Source of the DNA: DATJLY01 sp963729295
GTDB lineage: Bacteria; Pseudomonadota; Alphaproteobacteria; ATCC43930; CGMCC-115725
Direction: 5' to 3'
NCBI GenBank assembly: GCA_963729295.1
Contig: CAVSNJ010000029.1
Location: forward strand, 248,001 to 312,000
DNA: 64,000 nucleotides
The notes beneath the pieces are model-generated. The model worked only from the letters and a program-made list of their open reading frames with translations. It ran no database searches and was not told the DNA's origin. Below, in pieces: positions 52,616 through 60,956 of the stretch (position 1 is the stretch's first letter; the number at the start of each line of letters is the position of its first letter). Made by a program: the position numbers and the translations under genes.

Positions 52616-53260
52616 TCAGGCGCGCGCCGCGGCGCGCACTTCGTCCGCCCGTTGCGGGCGCGAGGCCACCACGTCGTCGATGATGCCGAACTCCTTGGCC
52701 TCGGCCGGCGACAGGAACTTGTCGCGCTCGACCGCCGCCTGGATGACCTCGACCGTTTGCCCGGTGTGGCGTACGTAAATATCGTTCAGCCGCGAGCGCA
52801 GATACAGGATCTCGCGCGCCTGGATCTCGATGTCGGTGGCCTGGCCCTGGGCGCCGCCCGAGGGCTGATGGATCATGATGCGCGAATTGGGGAGCGAGAC
52901 GCGCTTGCCCTTGGCGCCGGCGGCCAGGAGCAGCGAGCCCATCGACATCGCCATGCCGATGCAAACGGTGGCCACGTCGCAGCGGACATATTGCATCGTG
53001 TCGTAGATCGCGAGGCCCGAGCTGACCGCGCCGCCCGGCGAATTGATGTAGAACGAGATGTCCTTCCCCGGATTCTCCAATTCGAGGAACAGAAGCTGGG
53101 CGCAGACGAGGCTTGCGACCGCGTCGTTGACCGGACCCACGAGGAAGATGATCCGCTCCTTCAAGAGCCGGGAAAAGATGTCGTAGGCGCGCTCGCCCCG
53201 ATTGGTCTGCTCGACCACCATCGGCACGAGATTGTTCATCTGGAACTCGTAGGGATTCAT
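52616..53260 (-). CDS. clpP: ATP-dependent Clp protease proteolytic subunit
   Basis: This 214-residue serine protease forms the tetradecameric barrel that works with ClpX and ClpA. The catalytic triad is visible as Ser106 in GMAMSMGS, His131 in RIMIHQPSGG and Asp180 in VERDKFL; INSPGGAVSSGLAIYDTMQYV is the conserved handle region. The ATG at 53260 (MNPYEFQMNNLVPMVVEQ) is chosen from several in-frame codons because it matches the family length and implies a short propeptide. It lies 22 bases after tig, forming a tig-clpP unit. Confidence 0.96.
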   Translation of the reverse strand: MNPYEFQMNNLVPMVVEQTNRGERAYDIFSRLLKERIIFLVGPVNDAVASLVCAQLLFLELENPGKDISFYINSPGGAVSSGLAIYDTMQYVRCDVATVCIGMAMSMGSLLLAAGAKGKRVSLPNSRIMIHQPSGGAQGQATDIEIQAREILYLRSRLNDIYVRHTGQTVEVIQAAVERDKFLSPAEAKEFGIIDDVVASRPQRADEVRAAARA

Positions 53261-53282
53261 GCTGGCCGTCTCCTGCCGCCCG

Positions 53283-54746
53283 TCACGAAGCTGGGCTTTC
53301 CTCTGATTTGGGCGTTGCGTCATCTTCCTCCAAGGCCTCGGTGATGGCGACGAGCTCCTTGGGAGCGATCGCGCGCTCGCTGACCTGGGCGAGCTCGAGG
53401 ATGAAATCGACCACCTTGTCCTCGTAGATGGGGGCGCGCAGCCCATCGAGCAACGCCGGGTTGTTGCGATAATACTCGACCACCTGCCGCTCCTGGCCGG
53501 GAAAGCGCCGCGCCGTCTCCAGGAGCGCGCGGTTCAGCTCGTCCTGAGTCACGGTGATGTTGTTGCCGCGCCCGACCTCGGACAGGAGCAGCCCAAGCCG
53601 CACCCGGCGCTCGGCGATGGTGTGGTACTCGGCCTTGAGTTTGGCGTCCTCTTCCGCGCTGACCTTCTCGCCCTCGGCCGCGCTCTCGGCGGCGGCTGAG
53701 CCCTCGGCGGCGGCTGAGCCTTCGACGGCGGCGGCGCTCGTGGCGGCGGCGGCGCTCGTGGCGGCGGCGCCTTCCTTCTGGCGCTTGCGCTCGTCCTCGA
53801 CCTGCTTCCAGATCGTGTCGAACTCGATCTGCACCATGCCGTCCGGCACCGGGAAATGGTGCCGCTCGGCGAGCCGGTCGAGCAGGTCGCGCTTCAGCTT
53901 CTGGCGCGCGAGGCGGAGATAGTCGCGCTCGATCTGCTCGCGCACCGTCTTCTTCAGCTCGTCGAGATTCTCCATGCCCAGCGCGGTCGCGAGCCCCTCG
54001 TCCACCGCCTGCTCGGCAAGCCCGCGGACCTCCTTCACCTTGACCGTGAAGCTCGCCGCCTTGCCGGCGAGATCGGCGCTGCCATAATCGGCGGGAAAGG
54101 TGATGTCGAAGGTGCGCTCATCGCCGGCCGAGGATCCGACGAGCTGATCCTCGAAGCCGGGAATGAAGCCGCCCGAGCCCAGTTCGAGCGCGTAGTCGGT
54201 GGCGGCGGCGCCGGGGATCGGCTTACCCTCGCTCGAGCCGGTGAAGTCCATGACGACAACGTCGCCCTTTGCCGCCGCGCGCTCGGCCTTCTCCTGCTTC
54301 CTCTGGCCCTTGGCGATGCGTTCCAAGGCTTGGGTCACGTCCTCGTCGGGAATGGCGGGCTTCAGCCGCTCGAGCGCGAGCTCGGCGAAATTCATCGGCT
54401 GGATTTCCGGCAGGATCTCGACCGCCATCTTGTATTCGAGATTGGCGCCCTCGTTGAAATGGACGATCTCGACCTTGGGCTGAAGTGCTGGGCGCAGATT
54501 GCGCTCGCGCATCGCCTCGGCCGTGCTGTCGTTGACGGTGCGCTCCAAGACCTCGCCCATGACCGAGCGGCCATAGCGCTGGCGCAGCAGCGTGAGCGGC
54601 ACCTTGCCCGGCCGGAAGCCCGGAAGCCTGAGCGACAGGCGCAGCTCCTCGAGCTTCGCCGTGACCTGCTTCTCGATATCCGCGGCCTCGACGGTGACGG
54701 TGAATTCGCGCTTCAGGCCTTCGGTGTTGGTCTCGGTGATCTGCAT
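53283..54746 (-). CDS. tig: Trigger factor with an Ala/Ser-rich insertion
   Basis: This 487-residue ribosome-associated chaperone and peptidyl-prolyl isomerase has the ribosome-binding signature LPGFRPGKVPLTLL near residues 40-53, an FKBP-type PPIase domain near 155-245 (GDVVVMDFTGSSEGKPIPGA), and the two helical arms. It is longer than the Escherichia coli protein (432). Much of the excess is an Ala/Ser/Glu-rich stretch (about residues 325-360) built of short units such as TSAAAA, EGSAAA and EGSAAAE, encoded by tandem GCG-rich DNA at about 53680-53775. It sits within the C-terminal arm, where it is likely a flexible loop. The ATG at 54746 is certain. Confidence 0.95.
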   Translation of the reverse strand: MQITETNTEGLKREFTVTVEAADIEKQVTAKLEELRLSLRLPGFRPGKVPLTLLRQRYGRSVMGEVLERTVNDSTAEAMRERNLRPALQPKVEIVHFNEGANLEYKMAVEILPEIQPMNFAELALERLKPAIPDEDVTQALERIAKGQRKQEKAERAAAKGDVVVMDFTGSSEGKPIPGAAATDYALELGSGGFIPGFEDQLVGSSAGDERTFDITFPADYGSADLAGKAASFTVKVKEVRGLAEQAVDEGLATALGMENLDELKKTVREQIERDYLRLARQKLKRDLLDRLAERHHFPVPDGMVQIEFDTIWKQVEDERKRQKEGAAATSAAAATSAAAVEGSAAAEGSAAAESAAEGEKVSAEEDAKLKAEYHTIAERRVRLGLLLSEVGRGNNITVTQDELNRALLETARRFPGQERQVVEYYRNNPALLDGLRAPIYEDKVVDFILELAQVSERAIAPKELVAITEALEEDDATPKSEESPAS

Positions 54747-54794
54747 GGGACTTTGGGCTCGTTCCTCGGGGCCTCTCAGATGGTGCGGCGCTGC

Positions 54795-54879
54795 TGGTGC
54801 GCCCGGAGGGATTTGAACCCCCACGCCTCTCGGCAGCGGCTTCTAAGGCCGCCGCGTCTACCGATTCCGCCACGGGCGC
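54795..54879 (-). tRNA. tRNA-Leu (TAG)
   Basis: This is a minus-strand class II tRNA with a long variable arm. The acceptor stem is GCGCCCG/CGGGCGC, the D-arm is TGGCGGAATCGGTAGACGC, the anticodon stem is GCGGC/GCCGC with loop CTTAGAA (anticodon TAG), the variable arm is TGCCGAGAGGCG, and the T-arm is TGGGGGTTCAAATCCCTCC. The discriminator A and CCA are encoded. Length is 85 bases. It is a common landing site for mobile DNA, and a DNA methyltransferase gene begins 163 bases to its right. Confidence 0.95.
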
Positions 54880-55042
54880 GGCAGGTTGCGGCGCCGCCCG
54901 CCGCCAGCGAAGCCGGGTTCATAGCATAGCCCCTCAGGCGCGCAAACCATCGACCGCCTCTCCCCGAGGGGGTAACGGGAACACGCGGCGATTGAGCAGC
55001 GACCAATCGAAGCGTTATGATTCCCCGGTTTGGAGGGGGACA

Positions 55043-56656
55043 TTGCCCAACGCTCTTCATTACGGCGACAATCTCGCCGTCCTGCGCGAGAGCATCGCCA
55101 GCGAGGGCGTCGATCTCGTCTATCTCGACCCGCCGTTCAATAGCCAGGCGAGCTACAACCTTCTGTTCAAAGGCCCGTCGGGCAAGGGCGCGGATGCGCA
55201 GATCGAGGCGTTCGAGGATACGTGGCATTGGGGCGAGGAAGCCGAACGCGCGTTTGCCGAAGTTCTCGACTTACCACATACGCAAGCGGCGGAGTTGCTT
55301 CGGGCGCTGCGCTCGTTCCTCGGTGAGAACGACATGATGGCCTATCTCGCCATGATGGCCGTGCGGCTCATCGAGTTGCATCGAGTGCTGAAGCAGACGG
55401 GCAGCCTGTATCTGCACTGCGATCCGACCGCGAGCCATCATCTGAAAGTTGTCATGGATGCTATTTTCGGTGCGGAGCAATTTGTAGCGGAGATCGTCTG
55501 GCGAAGGACCAACGCGCGGGGTACGACGGGACGCTGGCCGCGATTGCACGATATCATTTTCCAGTATGCTCGTTCCGACCAGTTTCTTTTCAGGCCAATG
55601 AAAGCGAAGGCGGAAAAGTCGAAGCTGCCGCACACACTTATTACCGGCGAAGACGGACTGAAATATCAGACGTATGAATTGACGGCACCCGGTGCGACGA
55701 AAGAAGGGGAGAGCGGAAAGCCATGGCGGGGGTACGACCCCAACAAATATGGACGACACTGGGCTAACTCGCACACACAGATGAACGAGTGGGATGAAGG
55801 TAGCCTAATTCATTGGCCGAAGGACGGTGGCTTTCCTCGCCGCCTCGACGACGCACCGTTCGATCCCGAAGGCCGGATGGTGACGATCGGTGACGTGTGG
55901 ACTGACATTGACCGCCTAAATCAGACCGCGAAAGAACGCCTGGGATATCCGACACAAAAGCCGCTTGCGTTGCTTGAGCGAATACTGCTCGCCTCCTCGA
56001 ACGAAGGCGACGTTGTGCTCGATCCCTTCTGTGGCTGCGGGACCACGATTTACGCCGCGCAAAAGCTGAGGCGTAGCTGGATCGGCATCGACATCACGCA
56101 TCTCGCGATCTCGCTGATCGAGCGGCGGCTCAAGGATGCGTTTCCCGGCATCGCGTTCGAGGTGCATGGCACGCCAAAAGACCTCGCGAGCGCGCAGGAC
56201 CTTGCCCGGCGCGACAAGTATCAATTCCAGTGGTGGGCCGTGTCGGTCGTCGATGCGCGCCCCTATGGCGGCAAGAAGAAGGGCGCCGACACCGGCATCG
56301 ACGGCATCCTGTTCTTCCGCGGCGACAAGGACAAGACGGAAAAGGCGCTGGTGTCGGTCAAGGGCGGCGACAATGTCGGCGTCAACATGGTGCGCGAGCT
56401 CATCGCCGTGGTCGAGCGCGAGAAGGCGGCGATCGGCGTTCTCATCACGGCGGGGCTGCCGACGCGGGCAATGGAGCGCGAGGCCTCGGCCGCAGGGCTT
56501 TTCGAATCGCCGTTCGAGAAAGTGCCAAAGATTCAGATCATCACGCTGGCCGAACTGTTCCAGGACAAGCGCCCGCGCATTCCGCGCATCGACACCGCCG
56601 CAACCTTCAAGGCTGCGCCGCGCGAAAAATCCAGCACGCAGGGCCGGCTGCTCTAA
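55043..56656 (+). CDS. Site-specific DNA methyltransferase fused to an Mrr-like restriction domain
   Basis: This 537-residue protein joins a beta-class amino-methyltransferase to a nuclease-like domain. The catalytic motif IV is LVYLDPPFNSQASYNLLFKG near residues 26-45, the variable target-recognition region is about 145-280, and the S-adenosylmethionine motif VVLDPFCGCGTTIYAAQKL follows near 325, the order of beta-class enzymes. From about 400 onward, GIDGILFFRGD and ALVSVKGGDNVGVNMVREL match the PD-(D/E)xK pattern of Mrr-type endonucleases. One chain could thus modify and cut, or the domain may be regulatory. The start is the TTG at 55043, seven bases after GGAGGGGG. It is plus-strand among minus-strand core genes and looks acquired. 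Confidence 0.85.
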   Translation: MPNALHYGDNLAVLRESIASEGVDLVYLDPPFNSQASYNLLFKGPSGKGADAQIEAFEDTWHWGEEAERAFAEVLDLPHTQAAELLRALRSFLGENDMMAYLAMMAVRLIELHRVLKQTGSLYLHCDPTASHHLKVVMDAIFGAEQFVAEIVWRRTNARGTTGRWPRLHDIIFQYARSDQFLFRPMKAKAEKSKLPHTLITGEDGLKYQTYELTAPGATKEGESGKPWRGYDPNKYGRHWANSHTQMNEWDEGSLIHWPKDGGFPRRLDDAPFDPEGRMVTIGDVWTDIDRLNQTAKERLGYPTQKPLALLERILLASSNEGDVVLDPFCGCGTTIYAAQKLRRSWIGIDITHLAISLIERRLKDAFPGIAFEVHGTPKDLASAQDLARRDKYQFQWWAVSVVDARPYGGKKKGADTGIDGILFFRGDKDKTEKALVSVKGGDNVGVNMVRELIAVVEREKAAIGVLITAGLPTRAMEREASAAGLFESPFEKVPKIQIITLAELFQDKRPRIPRIDTAATFKAAPREKSSTQGRLL

Positions 56657-56715
56657 CCCGCGCACGCCCCGCGCGCCGGCCCCGTCTGGAGCGGCACGCT
56701 CACGCCGCGATTGTC

Positions 56716-56751
56716 TTGACATCTGTACGTAATTATGATATTTCTACGTAC
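56716..56751 (+). promoter_or_regulatory. Orphan promoter with overlapping palindromic operator
   Basis: TTGACA at 56716-56721 is a perfect -35 hexamer; 17 bases on, TATTTC at 56739-56744 can serve as a weak -10. GTACGTA at 56725-56731 and TACGTAC at 56745-56751 form a perfect inverted repeat with 13 bases between, straddling the -10. This is the usual layout of a self-repressed antitoxin or regulator gene, yet no such gene follows. It may be the remains of a deleted one. Confidence 0.5.
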
Positions 56752-56871
56752 GAGAAAAGTGCGCCTTCGGGGTGAGCGCGGACGTTGCGAGACCGGTCAA
56801 TTTCCCGGCCCCGCGCGCGCAAAAAGTAATCGGGAGAGGCGGAAGGGCGATTTTGGGCCAGGTAGGAGAAG

Positions 56872-56905
56872 CTGCAAAATGTCCAAAAATGAACGTATTT
56901 TGCAG
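56872..56905. repeat. Inverted repeat CTGCAAAAT / ATTTTGCAG
   Basis: Perfect 9-bp arms at 56872-56880 and 56897-56905 flank 16 AT-rich bases. The composition differs from the surroundings. It lies about 115 bases beyond the end of the malonyl-CoA decarboxylase gene, so it might form a hairpin in that transcript, but no T-run follows on either strand. A protein-binding site of the mobile segment is the alternative. Confidence 0.45.
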
Positions 56906-57018
56906 TCGACTCAACCGCTTACGCCGAAAACGACCGGCTCGCGGACGCGCCGGGATGGGCATGGATGGGCATTTGCCGCAAAACCCAAGCTCCGCAGCGG
57001 GGAAAGGGAGATCAGGGC

Positions 57019-58449
57019 TCAGCCCTTGGCGAGCTTCTGCAAGGTCGAGGAGGCGGCGACCTTGCCCTCGCCGCTATAGGCCTCGTGGTTGGCCTCGATC
57101 GCGTCGAGCCGGTAGAGATAGTTGATCATCATCCCGTACGACTGCTGCAACCCCTTGGGCGACAGATCGGCGCGCCAGTCGAGCCGCTCGACGCGCGCGC
57201 CGTTGCTGAGATGGAAATGCGCGACCGGATCGAGCGCGCGGCCGGCCGGCGTCTTCTCGGTGAGGACATAGCGCGCGGCAAGGCGCAGCAGCGGCGCGCG
57301 CGCGGCTTGCGATTGCGCCTCGTCGCGGTGCCAGCCGTTCTTCGCGAGCAGGCGCTTCAGGCCATGCGGCGCGCCGTCGCCCGGCAGCGCGTCGAGCGCC
57401 TTGCGCTCGGCCGGCGTGAGGATGGTGTCGGCCTCGCCGGCGAGACGCTTTTCGAGCCAGGGGCGAAATCCCGGAATGGGCGAGAGCGTCGCATAGGTCG
57501 TGAGATGCGGCAGCTCGGCCGCGAGCTGATCGACCACGCGCTTGATGAGGAAGTCGCCGAAGCTGATGCCGGTAAGCCCGCGCTGGCAGTTCGAGATCGA
57601 ATAGAAGATCGCGGTATCGGCCTCGGCCGGATCGTCGAGCGGCGCCTTCTCGTCGAGCAGGATCTGCACGTCGTCGGACATGCCTTGCGTCAGCGCGACC
57701 TCGACGAAGATGAGCGGCTCGTCCGGCATGCGCGGATGGAAATAGGCAAAGCAGCGGCGGTCGGCCTCGAGCCGGTTCTTCAGGTCCTGCCAGCTTCGGA
57801 TCGCATGCACGGCCTCGTAGCCGGTGAGCTTCTCGAGGAGCGAGGCGGGCGAATCCCAGGTGATGCGGCGCACCTCCAGAAAGCCGATGTCGAACCAGCT
57901 CGTGAGCAGATCCTTCAGATCGAGCTCGAGCGAGGCGAGCGCCGCATCGGTCTTGCCGAGCGTCATCAACTCGGCACGCATGTCGACCAGGAACTTCACG
58001 CCCTCGGGCAGCGCGTTGAATTGCGTGAGCAGTTTGATGCGCGGCGCCTCGAGCGAATGGTGCATGGTGCGCTCGAGCCGGCGTTGCTCGTCCTCGCTCT
58101 TGGCGCGCTTCAGGCGCTCCCAATTCGCCTGGACCGCCGCGCGATCGATGTCGAACTCGGTCGCGAGCATGCGCAAGAAACGCTCGCGGCCGGCCTCGTT
58201 CAAGGCGAGATATGTGCGCCCGAGCGATGCCGCGCGCGCGCGCGCGGACACCTCGCCGCCCTTGCCTTCGAGGCATTCGCGCAGCTGCGTGCGGACCCGG
58301 TCCTCGTCCTCGCCGGAGAGGTCGGGCCGGGGCGCGCTCGACAGCACGCCGCGCGCCGAGGCGGCAATGTCGCGCCAGACATGGCGCAGATTGCCGATCG
58401 TGCGGTCGAGAACCGAATCGAGGAAGCCGGAGCCGGCGCGGTCGCTCAT
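57019..58449 (-). CDS. Malonyl-CoA decarboxylase
   Basis: This 476-residue enzyme decarboxylates malonyl-CoA to acetyl-CoA. The N-terminal helical domain runs to about residue 165. The GNAT-like catalytic domain shows LTSWFDIGFLEVRRITWDSPASLLEKL, FHPRMPDEPLIFVEVALTQGM, FYSISNCQRGLTGISFGDFLIKRVV, LTTYATLSPIPGFRPWL and the terminal DLSPKGLQQSYGMMINYLYRLD, all family signatures. The ATG at 58449 is normal. Malonate-use partners (malonyl-CoA synthetase, transporter) are not adjacent. It lies 47 bases downstream of nnr on the same strand. Confidence 0.93.
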   Translation of the reverse strand: MSDRAGSGFLDSVLDRTIGNLRHVWRDIAASARGVLSSAPRPDLSGEDEDRVRTQLRECLEGKGGEVSARARAASLGRTYLALNEAGRERFLRMLATEFDIDRAAVQANWERLKRAKSEDEQRRLERTMHHSLEAPRIKLLTQFNALPEGVKFLVDMRAELMTLGKTDAALASLELDLKDLLTSWFDIGFLEVRRITWDSPASLLEKLTGYEAVHAIRSWQDLKNRLEADRRCFAYFHPRMPDEPLIFVEVALTQGMSDDVQILLDEKAPLDDPAEADTAIFYSISNCQRGLTGISFGDFLIKRVVDQLAAELPHLTTYATLSPIPGFRPWLEKRLAGEADTILTPAERKALDALPGDGAPHGLKRLLAKNGWHRDEAQSQAARAPLLRLAARYVLTEKTPAGRALDPVAHFHLSNGARVERLDWRADLSPKGLQQSYGMMINYLYRLDAIEANHEAYSGEGKVAASSTLQKLAKG

Positions 58450-58496
58450 GCGCCGAGATTATACCGTTTTCGTGACGAACTGGCGTTGCGAAAGCG

Positions 58497-59976
58497 TCAG
58501 GGCCGCGATGCGGCGCGGAGCCGGCGCAGCACGCGCGGCAGGGTGTCGATGAGGTCCTCGGCGACGAGGCCGGGCCCGAACTCGGATGCCGCGGCACCGT
58601 GCATCCAGGCGGCGCAGGATGCGGCGCGGAACGGGTCGAGCCCCTGCGCCAGGAGCCCGGCGATCATGCCCGCGAGCACGTCGCCGCTTCCCGCCGTGGC
58701 GAGCTCGGGCGGGCCATTAACATTAATGACCGCGCGCCCATCGGGCGCCGCGATCACGGTGTCGGCGCCCTTCAGCACCACCACGGCGCCGCTCCGCGCT
58801 GCGGCGGCGCGGGCGCGGGCGAGCTTGTCGCCGGGGAGCGCGCCGAACAGTTTCGCGAACTCGCCTTCGTGCGGCGTCAGCACGGCGGGACCGGCGATCG
58901 CCGTGAAGAGCGCCCCGGGATCGCCGGCGAAGATCGTGAGCGCGTCGGCGTCGAGCACAACCGCGCGACCGGCCGCAAGCGCCGCGAGCACCGCCGCGCG
59001 CGTCGCATCGTCCGCGCCGGCGCCGGGGCCGATCAGCACCGCGTTGCGGCGCGGGTCGGCGAGAAGACCTGCGAAATCCGCGGGCCCCGCAACCGGCTGC
59101 ACGATGACGCCGGTCAGCGCGGCGGCATAGACCGGCCACGCGGCCGCGGGCGCCGCGACGGTGACGAGCCCCGCCCCCACCCGCGCCGCCGCGCGCGCGC
59201 CAAGCCGCGCCGCACCCGTCATCACCGCGCCGCCGCGCACGAGCAGATGGCCGCGTGCGTATTTATGGCCATCGAGCGCGGGCCACGGAAACGCATCGAG
59301 CCACAGCGCCGGCCCGTTCTCGTGCGTCTTCGGGCCGATCGCGGCGAGCACGCCTCCCGGGATGCCGATCTCCGCGAGCATCACCGTGCCGCAGAGCGCG
59401 CGCCCGGGGAGCAGAAGATGGCCCGGCTTCTTGCGGAAGAAGGTGACGGTCAGCGCGGCCTTGGGTGCTGCGCCCAGCACCGCGCCCGAGGCGCCGTCGA
59501 GCCCGCTCGGCACATCGACCGCGACGATCGGGATCGCACGGATGCCGAGTGCGTCCACCATCGCGTTGGCCGCGCCCTCGAGCGGGCGCGCGAGGCCGGC
59601 GCCGAACATCGCATCGATCGCGACGCCGGCGCCATCGAGCAGCGCCGGCGCGAGCGGCTCGACCGGCCCGGTCCACGAGCGCCGCATGATGCGCCGCATC
59701 GCCTGTGAGCGCCGCGCGCGGGCCCAGCAGGCCGAGCCGCACCGGCCAGCCCGCCGCTGCGAGATGCCGCGCCGCGACGAACCCGTCGCCGCCATTGTTG
59801 CCGGGCCCGCACAGCACCGCGACCGGGCGCTGCGACCAGCGCCGCATCAGCGCGTCCGCGACCGCGCGTCCCGCCGCTTCCATGAGCTCGACGCCGGGCA
59901 CGCCCGACGCGATTGCGGCACGGTCGGCCGCGGCCATTTCCTCAGGCGTCAGCAGCGCCAGTTCGTCCGCGCGCAT
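58497..59976 (-). CDS. nnr: Bifunctional NAD(P)H-hydrate epimerase/dehydratase (reading frame broken near 59680)
   Basis: This enzyme repairs hydrated NAD(P)H: the N-terminal domain epimerises R- and S-forms and the C-terminal domain dehydrates S-NAD(P)HX using ADP. The epimerase part begins at 59976 with LLTPEEMAAADRAAIASGVPG and AVLCGPGNNGGDGFVAARHL and loses sense after LTGDAAHHAA. From WTGPVEPLAPALLDGAG the sequence continues in another frame through VPSGLDGASGAVLGAAPKA, GHKYARGHLLVRGG, LTPHEGEFAKLF and the catalytic ELATAGSGDVLAGMI to the end. A one-base insertion between about 59672 and 59690 explains the break. There is no long homopolymer there, so error and mutation are both open. 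Confidence 0.88.
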
Positions 59977-60062
59977 CGGCGGAATCTATCGCTTGCATCG
60001 GGGCGAAGATAGCCGCCGGAACTTGACGATTCGCGCCGCGCGCGCTACGCGCTATCCCCGGC

Positions 60063-60140
60063 GGCGGGTGTAGCTCAGTTGGTTAGAGCGCCAGATTGTG
60101 GATCTGGATGTCGCCGGTTCAATTCCGGTCACTCGCCCCA
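60063..60140 (+). tRNA. tRNA-His (GTG)
   Basis: This is a plus-strand cloverleaf with the extra 5' G of tRNA-His. The acceptor stem is G-GCGGGTG with CACTCGC-C, the D-arm is AGCTCAGTTGGTTAGAGC, the anticodon stem is CCAGA/TCTGG with loop TTGTGGA (anticodon GTG), and the T-arm is CGCCGGTTCAATTCCGGT. CCA is encoded. Length is 78 bases. Confidence 0.96.
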
Positions 60141-60346
60141 TTTTCAATATCTTGATCTTAGTCTTGGCCGCCGCCGCTTCCGTCCGCGCGCATTGGCGGG
60201 CTCGGCCAGGCCAGCAAATCATTTATAGGGCATGGGACCCAGGTCCCCTAAATGTCCGATTGCAGACACGCGTGAAAATGTTAAGGTTGTTTAATCGCTG
60301 GCACTGATTCCATCCGGAGCCAGCGGCTGAGGAGACGGAGACAATC

Positions 60347-60801
60347 ATGCCTCCGCCGCAACGAGAGGCTGTGCGCGCTCCCGTCCGAAATGGAACGGAG
60401 ACTTCGTTGTCACTCAAACATATCCTTATCGTCGAGAACGACTACATGGTCCTCGAGACGCTGGGGGAGCTTCTGAAGGGGCTTGGCTATAGGGCCTCGA
60501 TCGCTGGCGAAGGCAATGAAGCCCGTGCCATCCTGAACCGCGAGAACGTGGACCTGCTTCTCGCCGATGAGCTTCTCACCGGCGAGAGAGGGCACGAGCT
60601 GACGGAATATGCCCGATCGATCGGGGTTCCGACCTTGCTGATGTCGGCGGATGAGGAAATCAAGCGAACGATGGAGAAAGCGCAGGAGAACTTCATCGGA
60701 GAACGTCACAGGAGAGTGTGTACGGCAAACCGTTTCACATGGAATCGCTCGATCAGCAGATAACGGACATTCTCGCAAGGCAGCCCGCGCAGCTGCGCTG
60801 A
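60347..60801 (+). CDS. Receiver-domain response regulator (reading frame broken near 60716)
   Basis: This is a single CheY-like receiver domain without an output domain. The acidic pocket is ILIVENDY, with Asn in place of the usual second acidic residue. The phospho-acceptor Asp is in DLLLADELL, and PTLLMSADEE carries the conserved Ser/Thr. The continuous frame stops at 60763 after a nonsense tail (CTANRFTWNRSISR). The conserved KPF lysine motif and last helix (YGKPFHMESLDQQITDILAR) lie in another frame up to 60801; dropping one GT unit from GTGTGT at 60716-60721 restores them. The ATG at 60347 follows GGAGACGGAGACAATC; a TTG at 60407 is possible. An intrinsic terminator follows. Confidence 0.75.
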
Positions 60802-60849
60802 GGTCATGGTCGAGGTCTGACGCGCGCCCCAATCTTCCCGCCTAAACAA

Positions 60850-60876
60850 AAAGCCCCGTCGCGAGGACGGGGCTTT
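60850..60876. terminator. Bidirectional intrinsic terminator
   Basis: AAAGCCCCGTC (60850-60860) pairs with GACGGGGCTTT (60866-60876) around a five-base loop. It is preceded by AAAC-A on the left and followed by T residues within the stem end on the right, so it can stop transcription from both sides. It lies between the response regulator (plus) and the THI5-like gene (minus), which converge on it. Confidence 0.88.
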
Positions 60877-60956
60877 GTGCAGTACCCGGCGAACCTGCGA
60901 GATCATCACTTCCGGGCGGACCGATGATCGCGCGCGCCGGGTAAAGAAATCGTTAC

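Larger units (their letters stand above)
56657..57018. other. 362-base gap with orphan promoter and inverted repeats, no gene seen
   Basis: No convincing gene lies between the methyltransferase and the malonyl-CoA decarboxylase gene, whose 3' end is at 57019. The stretch holds a sigma-70-like promoter with an overlapping palindrome (56716-56751), a second inverted repeat (56872-56905) and a short direct repeat of GGGCATGGAT near 56954. A plus-strand open frame from 56735 is Arg/Lys-rich and looks like chance. Confidence 0.6.

Noticed and set aside
53680..53775. CRISPR or minisatellite as an independent element in tig
   Set aside because: The repeats are short codon-level units that encode an Ala/Ser-rich stretch in the continuous tig frame.
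56735..57079. Plus-strand open frame of 114 codons after the orphan promoter
   Set aside because: Arg/Lys/Gly-rich with no ribosome site at the start and no domain; it also runs into the antisense of the malonyl-CoA decarboxylase gene.
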